64,000 bases of DNA. Source: Hemileia vastatrix. Lineage: Eukaryota > Basidiomycota > Pucciniomycetes > Pucciniales > Zaghouaniaceae. Of the stretch, positions 45,800 to 57,040 are shown piece after piece. Under the pieces are notes generated by a model. That model did no database searches and had not been told where the DNA came from. It saw nothing but the letters and a program-made list of their open reading frames with translations. Within the stretch, counting starts at the first letter, position 1; every line of letters begins with the position of its first letter. Position numbers and translations under genes: made by a program. Location of the stretch: contig JASXTE010000005.1 of NCBI GenBank assembly GCA_030280995.1, positions 33,927,501 through 33,991,500 on the forward strand. Reading direction: 5' to 3'.

Positions 45800-46648
45800 A
45801 AAAATGTTAGGAAGTGTTTGGAAAGCTGTTGGAAAGCTGTTGATAATTCATTGTGAAACCAGATCTAAATCAATTGGACAAAGATTTGGTAATCAGTTAG
45901 ACCTAGCTTCAACCCAACTCAATCACAGTTCTCTTGGAGCTTGGTGATTACTTTGATCTTCAGCTGAGCACAGATTGAGATAATCTTGAACATATCACTC
46001 AACATATCATAATATTCACTTTCCCATCTTGTGGAAAGCAAAATTTGATATTTGGTCTAAGAATATCTACAGATATTTTCTTTCCAAGTTGGTAGAAAAA
46101 GGTTAAACTGTAGTACCTCAATTATTACATTATACCACATAGATATTTGATAAAACATACAGTTCAAATCAATTTTAATATTATTGAGATCACAATAAGT
46201 GTCTGTCCAAATACTTACAAAAAGTATGTTAGTATCAAGACATTGTTCTAGGTAGTAGTTTCAAATTGGATTTTGAACTTCCATCTAAAACATTTTACTA
46301 TTAGACAAAAACATAAATAAGTGTAATAAAAGTTAAATTATTCTATTTTGTGATTATAATGTAACAATAAAGCACATTTTTATTAAGAAAATTTTTCTTC
46401 TTCCACAAACTCAAATTTAATCTATAGGCTCAAGATTTATTTTTAATCCATATTATTCATTTAAGTTATCATTGATTTACTTCCAATATTTTTTAAAAAG
46501 ATAATAATAATACATGTGAAAGAATTATGAGCTTAGCATAGCATATTCTAAAAAGTTATTTTGTCGTTTAATTCAAACCTGATTATTCATTTTTTGCTTC
46601 AATTCATCTTTTAAAAACCACTATCTTCAGATACTATTCCTACTTAAT
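45800..46648. other. AT-rich stretch without recognisable gene
   Basis: Follows the CACTA-like terminus and may be its interior. No coding potential or repeat seen. Confidence 0.45.
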
Positions 46649-47509
46649 ATGTCAAGTCTCAGATGTTTTGGACAGTTCTCAATAATTATTGATCAAATTT
46701 ATATGAATGTAGTTTCAAGATTTCAAAACTCACCAAACCCCACAATTTTACAGCAAGGCCATTTGAATGTTCATATTTTTGGACTATTTGAAGAAAGAGA
46801 ACCAAACCTTGTAAGTATTCTTTCTCAAGTGCAGAGTCAGCACATTATGCCACTTTTGGGTGACATTAGGTCTGGATCTCACCATTTAAACCAAAGAAGT
46901 GCCTTGATTCCTATGAAGCCATTCAATTTTCATGCTTACTTGGTTCCAGTTTTTGTTAATCAGTATCAACTTTGGGGATGCCTCTTTTCTTCAAGTACAC
47001 TAATCAGTCTTGCTAAAGAAGCATTTTCTTCTGCTTGAATTGATTTATGTCCAATCCCAAACTGCGACTCCACCATCTTTTTAATATCCTGCATGTAATT
47101 TTTGAAGTCTCTTTCCAAATATCTCAGAGTACTCAAGATTGGAAAGCTGATCAACTTATCCGAGGAATAAAAACAGTTCTCAAAACACATCAACTTCAAG
47201 CATTGAATTTTATTATTGACATTAAACAAATATTAAAGGAAAAGTTGGATATCATGTGGAGGCACCATGACAACCATTGGCTTAGAGCTGGATTCAATGA
47301 CTATAAAGATCAGTTTCCTAACAATAAATTAACCACTGAAGGAAACGGGTCAATACTTGATGATGATATGGGTTTGGGAAAAACACTGTCAACTCTTTCT
47401 CTTATTAGTGCAACTAAAAGTGAATCAAGACAATTCCAGGTATCAGAAAATCAAGAAGGTATTAGTTGGAGTTCAGCCACACTGATTATATGCCTACTGG
47501 AAACACTAT

Positions 47510-47769
47510 CACTACGCAATATAGGGGGTGGACTTGCTAGCAAGTCCCCAACCTGAACTCAGACTGAACTCAGATGGAACTCAGACTGAACTCATACTGA
47601 ACTCATACTGAACTCTACTTGAAGACCCACAAAAACTGTTATGCTGAGTGGTGTTCATCCCTGATTGTATGGTTCCTTTGTCAATAGCTCAATGTGTGTT
47701 CAATCTGTGGTGAATTTGAGTCCAAGGTTGCGGACTTGCTAACAAGTCCGCCCCCCGTATTGCGCAGTG
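47510..47769 (+). mobile_element. Miniature CACTA-like element 6, inside the SNF2 gene
   Basis: 260 bp, target duplication TAT (47507-47509, 47770-47772). Ends CACTACGCAATATAGGGGG and CCCCCGTATTGCGCAGTG, each next to TTGCTARCAAG. Seven GAACTCAKAC-type repeats lie at about 47553-47622. Excision with one TAT kept would restore the reading frame across the site (LETLL then NWINEI). Confidence 0.94.
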
Positions 47770-48958
47770 TATTGAATTGGATCAATGAAATAAGAGTGCA
47801 CTTTGAAGATAATGCGCTTCATTTCAAGGTTCTTTATGGGAAGGATTGTCAAAATGCTAACATCAATGAGCTACTGGACACTGATATTGTTTTAACGACC
47901 TATGAAACAGCTATCCCAACATTGTCAAAAATTCAAAGCCAAAAAAAGATAACAGTGACTCAAAAGCTCTTTTGGTATAGAGTTGTTTTAGATGAAGCTC
48001 AATTAGTGCCCATTTCTATATCTAAAACTTAAAACTTAATTTTTATAATCAATTTTTATAAATATTCTTTTAGTTACATTAAAAATCCTTACTCACACAG
48101 GTCTCAAAAAATATTTGACTTGGAATCCTAACACCGACTATGCTTGACTGGAACTCCACTTCAGAACAGGCCCACTGACCTTCAAAGTCTCATATTTTTT
48201 CTTAGAATCAAAAAGTGGCAAGAAGACTGGCTATGGAATAATTTCTTTTTTTCCAGGTTTGCAAAAAGGAAAGGCTAATTCTCTTAAATCAATCAACCAC
48301 TTAATGAAAGTCATAAGCCTACGTAGAACAAAGGATGCAATTTTGTCTCTTCCAAAAAAGATTCAAAGGGTGATATCGGTTCAATTAGCAGATCCATGGA
48401 GGTCTAAACTTGATGTGCTTCAAGAAGGCTTCACTGTGAAATATGGGCCCTCCAGAAGCACTGACCTCCCTTGGGGCTCATCTGAGTTTCTCAGAGAGCT
48501 GATGAATTTAAGAAAATTCTGCTACCATCAAAGCTACAAAAATCTGGATAAAACTCCAACTTTTGATTTCACCTGGAAGCATTCTGAAAATATTTGTCAT
48601 CTTATAGGCCAGTTGAAATACTTTTTTTCTGGCAAAAGGGGTATAAATTTTTGAAAAGCTGTTATATCCTCCAACACTGCAGACTTTTTGCAGATGTAAG
48701 TGATTCTATAATAAATTGTTTTACAAAATTGTGTTGCCTTATTAAAAACAATTTTATAATATTTCAAAATAGAATAAAAATGGCTCTAGATGACCACAAT
48801 ATTAGGTATACCCAGCTTATGGGTGAACTCAGAAGGACAAAGCAACACAAAAATATGCATGAATTCTATTTTTATAAAAATTTCCAAGTTTTGGTTGGAA
48901 CAATTCAGGCTGCAGGAGTGGGTATAGATCTCAGGTGTGCTCAAAATTTGTATAAATG

Positions 48959-49031
48959 GTGAGCTCAATGTCTTATATTTTATATTAAGAACAAAAATAT
49001 TAAATTTTTTATATGTTCAATGTTGAAATAG
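48959..49031 (+). other. Probable intron in the SNF2 gene
   Basis: GTGAGCTC donor and TTGAAATAG acceptor, 73 bp, between NLYKW and the exon with motif VI. AT-rich interior. Confidence 0.55.
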
Positions 49032-49292
49032 GAGCTGAATTAGAATCCAGCAGTTGAGCAGCAGGCTGTTGATTGGCTGTATAGAATGGGGCAGCAAAAT
49101 AAAGTATATGTTTTGAATTATTTTGTACATGGAAGTATAGAATTCAGAATGTATAAGATTCAAAGGAAAAAAATGGAGCCAACAATGTAAGCTGAATTTA
49201 AATTCTATAAATTTTTAATGATAATAGTAATTGTTAAAATTATGTTTTTGTTTTCAAGGATAAGTGTCCCAAACAGTAAAAATGAGGATTAT

Positions 49293-50179
49293 CACCACGC
49301 AATATAGGGGGAGGACTTGCTAGCAAGTCCGCAACTTGAAGTCAGATGGAAATCAGATGGAACTCAGACTGAAGTAATACTGAACTTTCACTTGAAGTAT
49401 CACACAAATAACAATGGATCTATATTGAAAACATAGTGAAAGTGTGAGGATAACTGAATGGAAGCCAGAAAAAATCATTCCATGAGTCTACTCAATGCAA
49501 AGTATTTTTTGAAACAGCTTATTAAAATAATACTTTATTAAATTAATTTGATCAATAAAAATTGATTGACAATATTGCAATTCTTAAATACAATAATTTT
49601 ATTAAAAAATTTCAGATTACATATAAAAAAAATCAGTGACTTTTTCTATTACTTACAACTGTTTTTACAGAATTGAAAACTATGTTTCAGCTAATATTTT
49701 ATGGAAGTGAACTCTGTTCTTCGCCCGAAGAACAGAGTTCATCCTCCTATTTTCACACTCTGTTTGCACCAATCTCCATCCCTTTCAATTCTATCAACAC
49801 ATGCTTGTCTTCCCTTCCCATGCCTTTCGCTATCCTCCCAGACCCATTGTATGCCATCCTCTTTTGATCCCCATTTCACCCCTCTCAACCTCTCCCAGAC
49901 CCTTTTCTTCATTTAAAATGCCTCGGAACCCTTAATCTTCCCTTCCAACTCTTTCCCAACCTTTTCGCTACCCCATACACCCTTCCTCACCCCTCTCTCC
50001 AGCCTTTCCAGCCCTTGTAGCCCCATTTGTGTTCACATGAGCTTCAAGGTGTGTTCAAAGTAAATTCAATACTTCTTCATGATGGTTTCATCACTTCCTC
50101 AATGTGTGCTCAAAAAGATATGAATTAGGGTTCAAGGTTGCGGACTTGCTAGCAAGTCCGCCCCCCATATTGCGTGGTG
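49293..50179 (+). mobile_element. Miniature CACTA-like element 7, long subfamily (887 bp)
   Basis: Target duplication TAT (49290-49292, 50180-50182). Ends CACCACGCAATATAGGGGG and CCCCCCATATTGCGTGGTG, each with TTGCTAGCAAG. Longer than its relatives because of an inner part with a perfect palindrome (49709-49740) and a C/T-rich stretch (49740-50030). No transposase gene. It interrupts or abuts the last exon of the SNF2 gene. Confidence 0.93.
49709..49740. repeat. Perfect inverted repeat (15-bp arms)
   Basis: GAACTCTGTTCTTCG, two bases, CGAAGAACAGAGTTC, inside miniature element 7. Could form a cruciform or hairpin. No T-run follows on the plus strand, so it is not a terminator. Confidence 0.9.
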
Positions 50180-50189
50180 TATGAGTGTG

Positions 50190-51340
50190 AAAACCTATTA
50201 TTAAGGGAGTTTGCCAATCAATCACATTAGAGGAAGCAAGAATTTCAAGAAAAGCAGGAAAATTAGTGTTATTTTGAGGATTTTAAAGTCTTAGTTGTTG
50301 AGGATTTAGAGATGTAAGATATAAGGTAGAATAATAGTCATTTGGAAAACCCCGTGGGACATGAGAAGAATTAAGGTTAGGTGATAATGTTGAAACCAAA
50401 CTGATTCTTTTTTACAAGGCAAAGTCCTTTAGCACCCTTCCAGAGTAGGTCAAAGTATCTTGAATATCAAAGTGTTGTTGGTCAAGATATTGTGCAACTT
50501 TAGAAAAATCTTCAGACCTCCATTGCATTAAGATAAGTCTTAACAATCCATCATTATCAATTTCAGTGTCTTAACAACACTTGATTTCTGTGAAAAGGTT
50601 GTGATAAGCTTCAAAATGTGAACGTTGTTTAAGAAGTTTATTTTGGTTAACTGAATTCTAAGAATCTTTATTATTTGAAATCAAGGTAATATATAAAAAT
50701 GGTTGAAAAAAAGGGGATTTTCACACTTTTTTTTATTCTATATTTATGCTTTCTCACTTTGATTATTTCAGGAGAGCTATCAGAATCCTTCCCAAGTCTT
50801 AATTTATCAGCATGACCTAAAAACTAACGGTGAAGAACTCCCATTTGATTTGAGAAGCTAATTTGAGTAGAGTCAATTGGATATGCAATCAAATTATTGG
50901 TTTTCAAGGCATTGTCACAGTGTTTAATGAGAATATTTACCAAGACTTGGTTCCGTTGGTCAAACCAATCTAGGTTCCAAGAAAAATTTGACCCTGGGAA
51001 ACAGCACATGCAAAGGTGGTCAATAAAGGATTCACAGAAAATTGGCAGAAACTTTTCCAAAACATCTGAGTTTGATTTTGGATGAGGTAGTTCAAAGGTA
51101 ATGTTGCAAGAATTGATGTCAAATGATGAAAATCTCTCTAATTGCTCTTCAGTAGGGTTTTTTTCCTACCCATTTGATTCTGGTGACATATCCAAAAGTG
51201 AACAAGAAAAATTGTGTAGATTTACACAAGTGAGAAATGAATGGAGGCAAAGTCTCATTAAAAACTATATTAAGTGTTTTTGAGTTTATGGGCAGGTTTC
51301 CATGAGGATAGTAAGAGCTACTAGGGTTCATAAACAATTA
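50190..51340 (-). pseudogene. Unidentified minus-strand coding remnant
   Basis: Several protein-like segments run on the minus strand in order: PPFISHLCKSTQFFLFTFGY (about 51240), SFDINSCNITFELPHPKS (about 51120), a well kept stretch FPGSNFSWNLDWFDQRNQVL to SFSNQMGVLHR (51000-50827), a stop, FLGHADKLRLGKDSDSSPEI, then LLKQRSHFEAYHNLFTEI (about 50610) and LILMQWRSEDFSKVAQYL (about 50520). Frame changes and stops separate them. Amino-acid composition and length (over 300 residues in all) suggest one former gene. I do not recognise the family. It could be an element-encoded protein, as everything around it is mobile. Confidence 0.5.
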
Positions 51341-51754
51341 GATTAAGAAAGTATTCAATAAAATTAATCATAGAGGAAGGATAAATTGTGAAGCTCCAAA
51401 ACTTTATGATCAAAGTTGATTTAAGGAGAAATATCACAAAAATTAAGAATAAGAAAAATTTCAACTTTATGCATTATAATATGCATAAATTATATTCTTA
51501 TATGCAATTTGAACTCAAAAGGAATGGCACAAAAGGAAGAGAGTGATTATTTGATAAAATCAGACTCATTTGGGAAAAGGATTTTTTTGTCTTTTCAAAA
51601 AATGTTTCCACAAAAATAATTTAATAAATGTGAGGCTATGTTCATTTTTTTATTACTAAAAAATTATTTTTGGTCCAATATGATAGTAATACATATTCCA
51701 TTGAGTAGTTTTTGTTCAACCTGAATAAATAGACTAGAGTGTCACTTCATCACA
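51341..51754. other. AT-rich stretch without recognisable gene
   Basis: No repeat or gene supported. Confidence 0.45.
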
Positions 51755-52160
51755 TTTACGTTGTAGACAATCCTATAGTACTAGCTATAGGCCTTGACCA
51801 AGGGAGTTGGAGAATCACCAGAGAGAAAATCCCCTGTCCCTTTAAAAAAATAGAGTGAGATTTACTTGCTAAAGTAAGTTGGTTCCTATTTGCTAAAGCC
51901 CCTTTTCAACACACTTGACTGCTTGATGAGCCAAGAAAGTAGTCACCAGACAGACTGCCAGACCAAAGAACTGAAATGTAAACCAATGTCCACACCAAAG
52001 ACAGCAAAGATACCTGATGTAGGCTGCAAATCCACACCAGAGACAGCAATAATACTTGCTATAGCTTGCAAGACTATAACAGAGAAAACAGTTGCCAAAG
52101 TTAAGTTAAATGAAAAACTCACTTGCAACAAACACAGCCAAATTGTGGCCAGAAAACAGT
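51755..52160. repeat. Dispersed repeat R, copy 2
   Basis: Matches 5757-6150 in the same orientation (CTATAGTACTAGCTATAGG etc.). It carries internal near-duplicates of CACCARAGACAGCAA (about 51992 and 52036). Confidence 0.65.
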
Positions 52161-52865
52161 GAAAACTGAGTGAGGAACAATGATATCACCTCCGGATGGT
52201 TGTATGATAATTAAGGTTGCCCCAAACTGTCTTATTCACTATGTACACACAGACCACTATCTAAGAGCCCATGCACACCCACCAATCTGGCGCCTGTACC
52301 CGCCAAATTGAATAAAAAACCCTCCTGAAGCGCTCCCCAACCTTCTAAAACAGAGGCAGGTGGGCTGCCCGACGTCAGAGGTGCCGCCTGAAGTGGCCCG
52401 GCCTCCCTGAAGTCAGAAAACCAATAAAAACATCTAATCTACTTAGAAAAATTCACTACAACTACTAAAACCCTTAAAACACAAAACTAAGCTATTACAA
52501 CATTGTGAAATGAAATATAGAGCTAAATTAGCCCTATCTAATGGTACTAAGCACTTAAACCTAAGACTTAAGGTTAGCCGTAAAACACAAAAAACAAAAT
52601 TAAACAGCTATCTTTTATAAATGAAAAATGAGGAAATGACCCCTTTAAACTTAGAATATGAAAAATGTATTCAAGACATAAAATATAGAGAAAAACTGGG
52701 GATATCCAATGATAGTACCCGCATACCCGCAGACCCAATATCCACAGAATAAAACCAGAAAAATACCCAATTCCTTAACAGATGTGAATTAAGACATGCA
52801 CAAACAGAGCCAATTCACACAACAAAGGCCCCTGCCAATGTTGGAAGACCACATCCTCCCTCCAA
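52161..52865 (-). other. Non-coding; candidate 3' LTR region of minus-strand element E
   Basis: No gene. GC-rich at 52270-52420, AT-rich after. A minus-strand TATAAAAGA lies at 52611-52619. Its position, beyond the accessory genes of E and next to repeat R (also found apart from E at 5757), suggests an LTR. I could not find matching ends. Confidence 0.35.
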
Positions 52866-53545
52866 TTGAGAATTTCCACATTCTTTCTTCACCAAACCGC
52901 CATGTTCAACCTTCTTCCCAAATCTGCCTCTGAAATGGGTCCTTGCCAATACTGCATTAACAAAAATCTATTCTGCACCATCACACCTCCTGTCCGTCCA
53001 TACAGAACGTCCTTTGATGTCTGCCAATCCAGAAAGAAGACCTGTTACAGACCTGGTCCATTATCTTCTGCAACAGATTCACCTCCACCTCAACCTGGTC
53101 CATCTTCTACCAGCACCAAAAAATCTAGGCCATCCATCCATATATCCAGATTAATCAAAAAGCTTCACCCTTCACAGAAGAGTTACAAAACCCATAAAAC
53201 AACAAGTTCCACCATCCCTGGTCCATCTTATGGTAAAGAACTTTCATTTCTTCCTTCAACTTTAAAACTGATGACTTCTCAGCTCCTCCATCTTCTGACA
53301 ATGATGATAACAATGTAGGATCCATTACGCCACCAACACCAAACCACTTGCCCACTATAAAGGCCAAGTTCCAACAACACACATCTCAACAGAAACAAAT
53401 TCTGCTTCACTACTTCCAATCCACTCCTTCCAGAGATCCACAGGACATTGAGAACAGAAGACACCTCATTCACCAGTTCAAGACTAATTCTGAACACTTC
53501 ATTTCATCACTTGATTCCCTCTGTAATTCCACTAGTACTTGAGTT
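52866..53545 (+). pseudogene. Accessory gene 1 antisense to element E, cysteine-cluster protein
   Basis: The plus-strand frame from about 52902 starts MFNLLPKSASEMGP and has CQYCINKNLFC, C-x2-C-x6-C, the first half of a Zn2Cys6-type cluster. Fifteen residues later it has CQSRKKTC, which looks like a second half with one cysteine and one more residue lost. A proline/serine-rich linker (PPPQPGPSSTSTKKSRPS) follows. A one-base shift near 53235 moves to the frame ending at the TGA at about 53540 (DFSAPPSSDNDDNN, then AKFQQHTSQQKQILLHYFQS). About 210 residues in total. It lies downstream of and opposite to the integrase of E, as the accessory gene of C does relative to its pol. A regulatory or DNA-binding role is only inferred. 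Confidence 0.6.
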
Positions 53546-54190
53546 TGATTCAGAAAAGAAAAATTGACCACACCCTCTATAGGATGTAACCACAAACAAC
53601 CCTCAGTTTTAAATCTTGGGGGACCATCCTCATTTTATAGTCTTGGGGGACTCAAAAACCTAAATCATAAACCCAGAACCAGAGATCAACCACATTAAGA
53701 CACAGAGAAAAAACTAACATTCTGGGGTAATTGTGAATAGAGCTGCCAGCCCATCAATTACCCCCAAACTTGCCTTTGCTAAATTTGGAGGCTCCCCCTG
53801 TGGATACCCTCTGCCAATCTTTCAAAAACAACTCCAACAACCAAACCCATTCCTCAGTTTATAGTCTTGGGGGACTCAAAAACCAACAACAATCCTCAGT
53901 TTAAAGTCTTGGGGGACTAAAACAGTGTTCAGTTTAAAGTCTTGACGGACTAGTCTTGATAAAATATTGAAACCAGCCAGTTTAAAGACTTGGAGGACTA
54001 ACAGAAACCAGATTTCAGTTTAAAGTCTTGATGTACTGGAAGAATTTTGCATAAAATAGACGCAGCCAATTTCATAAAGAACACCTCTACAGCCAACCTG
54101 CTGAACTTCCACCTTCACTTCATCATCTACCCATCACTGACAAAAAATCACCTTCCTATCTCTTTCCATCATCTTTTATCACCACAGATC
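53546..54190. repeat. Array of a 20-bp motif between the two accessory genes
   Basis: CAGTTTAAAGTCTTGGGGGA and close variants occur at about 53608, 53632, 53854, 53891, 53928, 53967 and 54016. A GGGGTAAT...CAATTACCCC inverted repeat at 53724-53765 has relatives near 56592 and 56857. Non-coding. Confidence 0.75.
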
Positions 54191-55761
54191 ATGGCTGGAT
54201 CTCCTTATGTTAACCCTTCTACTCTTCCTTGCTTCACTCCTTTCAAGGACTATGCCTGAAAACAGTGCATCCACATGTGCAGACCTTGCACATTCACTCT
54301 TCCAAGTCCTGAAGCCAAATTCTACAACAGGGCTTGTGATTCTTGCTACTCCAAAAAGAAAAAATGTGACAGAGATGCCAACTACCCAATTACTCCTCCT
54401 TCACCTTCTCATAAATAAATCTCCATATCCCCTACCAGATCCCCAGAGCTTGGTCCTTCTTCTTCCTCTTTATTTTCAGCACCTCCCAGAAGATCCAGAA
54501 GCTCAGCTTCGGGAACTCTTCCCAAAAGACCAGCCTTATCTTCCAAAGAAACTACTTTTATCTCTGCTAAATTAGCTCCAAAATCTTCAAAATCAGCTCC
54601 TAGGCTTCTAGACCGCGTCCAGGCATCCCTGACGACGTCGGGCGGCCCGCCTGCCTCACTAGACAGTGAAAATCAGGCTCAAAACCTCCAAAAACAACCA
54701 GAAAACAGCCAAATTCAATCAATCAACAAAAACAACTCTATGCAATCACCTCCCACTTCTCCCAGAGAAATGCAGCCAACCCTTCCAAGGTGCAAAAACT
54801 CCAAATTTTCCCAAACTTCTAGGAGACCAGCCAGAGGACCCCAAGAAGAAACCAGAGTACCCAACACTGCACCAAAGCAACAACTTCGTCCCCACTTAAG
54901 AAAACAAAACTACACCTCTCCTCTGTCAGCCAACTATTCTTCTGACAGTTCCATCCCTTCAAAAGCTCCATCCAGAAGAGATCAATCCGCTTCCAAATCA
55001 CCCTCTCCTGCTCCATCTTTTAACAACTCTGGTACTCCATCACCAGCACCTCCTCCAGCTGAATCCAACAGAAATAACAACCACAACAGCAACAACAATC
55101 CCGCTGGTCCAACTAGGCCCCAGGAACATCAGCCTCCTATTTCACCTTCTCAAATACTTTCAGAGGAAGACAAAGAGAATCCATATCTTTCCCTGATTGA
55201 TCCACCCACTATGACCATTCCAAAATCTTCAGAGATCCAAATTCCGGCTGCTTACAAATTTGATGAGCTTCCAATCTGTAAGTACCAAATTAATTCATCC
55301 ATTTCTTCAACAAAAATAATTACTGATCCAATTCTTCTTGTCTAGTTGGAACCCCTCCTCCTGAATCTACTATTGGAGTTGGCCAACCTCTAGAAACTTC
55401 TTTGACGCTGGATTATGGAGACATGAAAAAACACCTAAGCACCATATGTTCCAACATGCTTAAAGCCTTTGCCCTCCATGGACCTTTGAATGACTTTTAA
55501 AAATCCCTGAGAAAGCACCTGTTGGACGACCACTGGAAGATGTCTAGGATCATTAAGCACACCTTCCAGCACTCCATTCCTACCTCTTCTTCTTCCTCCT
55601 CTGAACTTCACTCTAATCCAATTCCTGCCCATTACAATCCATATAATCTCTCCAGAAGGATGCACTTCAAAGAACACAGTGCTTCCCACAATTGTAACAA
55701 AAAAGAAAAACAACAGCATAATACGGACCAGCCTCCAGAAGCTTCATCATCCAGACAATGA
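54191..55761 (+). pseudogene. Accessory gene 2 antisense to element E, spliced cysteine-cluster protein
   Basis: ATG 54191 opens MAGSPYVNPSTLPCF. The frame runs to 55277 with only two stops (TGA 54257, TAA 54416), is spliced over 55278-55345, and continues in frame to the TGA at 55759 with one more stop (55498). The cluster half RACDSCYSKKKKCDRD is C-x2-C-x6-C. Before it cysteines occur as CIHMCRPC, not a clean first half. The middle is long, proline/serine-rich and basic (PSRRDQSASKSPSPAPSF). After the intron come the helical DMKKHLSTICSNMLKAFALH and a His/Asn-rich tail. About 500 residues. Fungal Zn2Cys6 proteins are nuclear DNA-binding regulators; here that is inference. Orientation is opposite to the pol of E. 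Confidence 0.65.
55278..55345 (+). other. Intron in accessory gene 2 (68 bp)
   Basis: GTAAGTACC donor, a CTGAT branch-point-like word (about 55323) and CTTGTCTAG acceptor. Joining keeps the frame (LPIFGTPPPEST), and the downstream frame is open for about 50 codons before its first stop. A textbook short fungal intron. Confidence 0.8.
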
Positions 55762-55764
55762 TCT

Positions 55765-57040
55765 CCTGCAAAAAGATTGAAAAAAACATAATAATAAATG
55801 AATAATAAAAAACAATTAACCACTATAAATTCCCAATTTTTTTTTTCTAAATCTACTAATATACTAAAATTAAAAATTGATAAATAAAATAAAATATAAA
55901 TAAATAAAATAAAATATAATATAAAAAATAATACAAATGGTATCCCCCAGCCAATTGATGAGCTGATCCCCTGATACCTTGCCCACATCCAAATGCACCT
56001 TGATGTGGATACACCTTAAAACATTTAAAAAATTTGAAATAAGAAACATAAATTAAGGGTAATAATGAGAATAAATAGAAAAAAATAAAAAAATAATAAT
56101 AATAATAAAATGAAATTAAAGAAAATAAAAATAAAATAAACTAAAATGATAAATTAGCATTGCCCGGCCAATTGATGAGCCTTTTCCCACCAATGCTTGC
56201 CCACATCCAGGTGACCCTGATGTGGTAACACCCTATATTTTTTTGATTTTATAATTTTAACAACCCCCATAAAAAATTAAAAGAAAAAAAGAGAAAAAAG
56301 AAATTAATATGAAACTACTATCTAACAAAAACATAACTACAAAATCAAAGACAGTCCAGCTCCATGGATGGTCCAATGAGAGAAATTCCGGTCCATAGAA
56401 ATGATCACTGGGTGGGCTCCCTCCAATAAGTAAAAATGATGGGAGATCACCAGTGATCCACCACTAACCCAAAAAAACCAAAGATAATGAAGCCAGTCCC
56501 AAACCAGTTTAAAGTTATAGTGTACTTGAAACCAGAATGATAAATAACAGAACTAGAATTCTACTAAGAAAAACAAAAGACTTGAGACAGACATTCTGGG
56601 GTAACTGTTCTACAGAGCAGCCAGCTCATCAGTTACCCCCACACTTGCCAAAATATAATCTAGAAGCCCCCCCCCCAGGTACCTCTAACAAAAAACACAA
56701 CATCCAACACAATAAACTAAAACCAATAAGAGTGAAGAGTCCAGCACATGAATACCAAAGGTAGTTCCAGTTTAAAGTCATAAAGGACTAAAACCTGTGA
56801 AAAGAAACCAATACTAGGGTTCAACCAAATTAAGATAAAGGGTTGGAAACAGACAATCTGGGGTAACTGTTCTACAGATCAGCCAGCCCATCAGTTACCC
56901 CTACACTTTCCAAGATCAAATCTAGAAGCCCCACCCATAGGTACCTTCTAACAAAAAGTTTCCAACACAAAAGTTGCTCTGCAACACCAAAAAAATTCCA
57001 AAACATAAAGAACGTTCCATAGTTTATTCTCATTGCGGAG
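55765..57040 (-). repeat. 3' non-coding region of element E with duplicated hairpin blocks
   Basis: Two blocks at about 55935-56010 and 56158-56235 share GCCAATTGATGAGC and TTGCCCACATCCA...TGATGTGG (CCACATC and GATGTGG can pair). Two further blocks at about 56585-56680 and 56850-56945 share TCTGGGGTAACTGTTCTACA and CAGTTACCCC, again able to fold (GGGGTAACTG with CAGTTACCCC). A third relative of these is at 53724. No gene on either strand. Confidence 0.65.

Larger units (their letters stand above)
46649..49292 (+). pseudogene. SNF2-family (RAD5/RAD16/HLTF-like) helicase gene, broken
   Basis: Exons in three frames carry the SNF2 ATPase motifs in order: KTHQLQALNF, motif I DDDMGLGKTLSTLSLI (about 47360), LNWINEI, TYETA, motif II VVLDEAQ (about 47985), motif III CLTGTPLQNRPTDLQSL (about 48150), ISLRRTKDAILSLPKK, a C-terminal RecA-like lobe with RYTQLMGELRR and AAGVGIDLRCAQNL, and motif VI QQAVDWLYRMGQQNKVYV (about 49065). 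Introns are suggested at 48959-49031 and about 49187-49258. An upstream open frame (46649-47038) may be the N-terminus, one base out of frame. These ATPases remodel chromatin or act in DNA repair. Stops, shifts and two miniature insertions inactivate it. No RING finger was found between the lobes. It may be a host gene relic or a transposon-captured gene. Confidence 0.85.

Noticed and set aside
54740..55345. Separate 201-codon gene
   Set aside because: It is the middle of accessory gene 2. The same frame extends upstream to the ATG at 54191 with two stops, and its apparent end lies in the intron.
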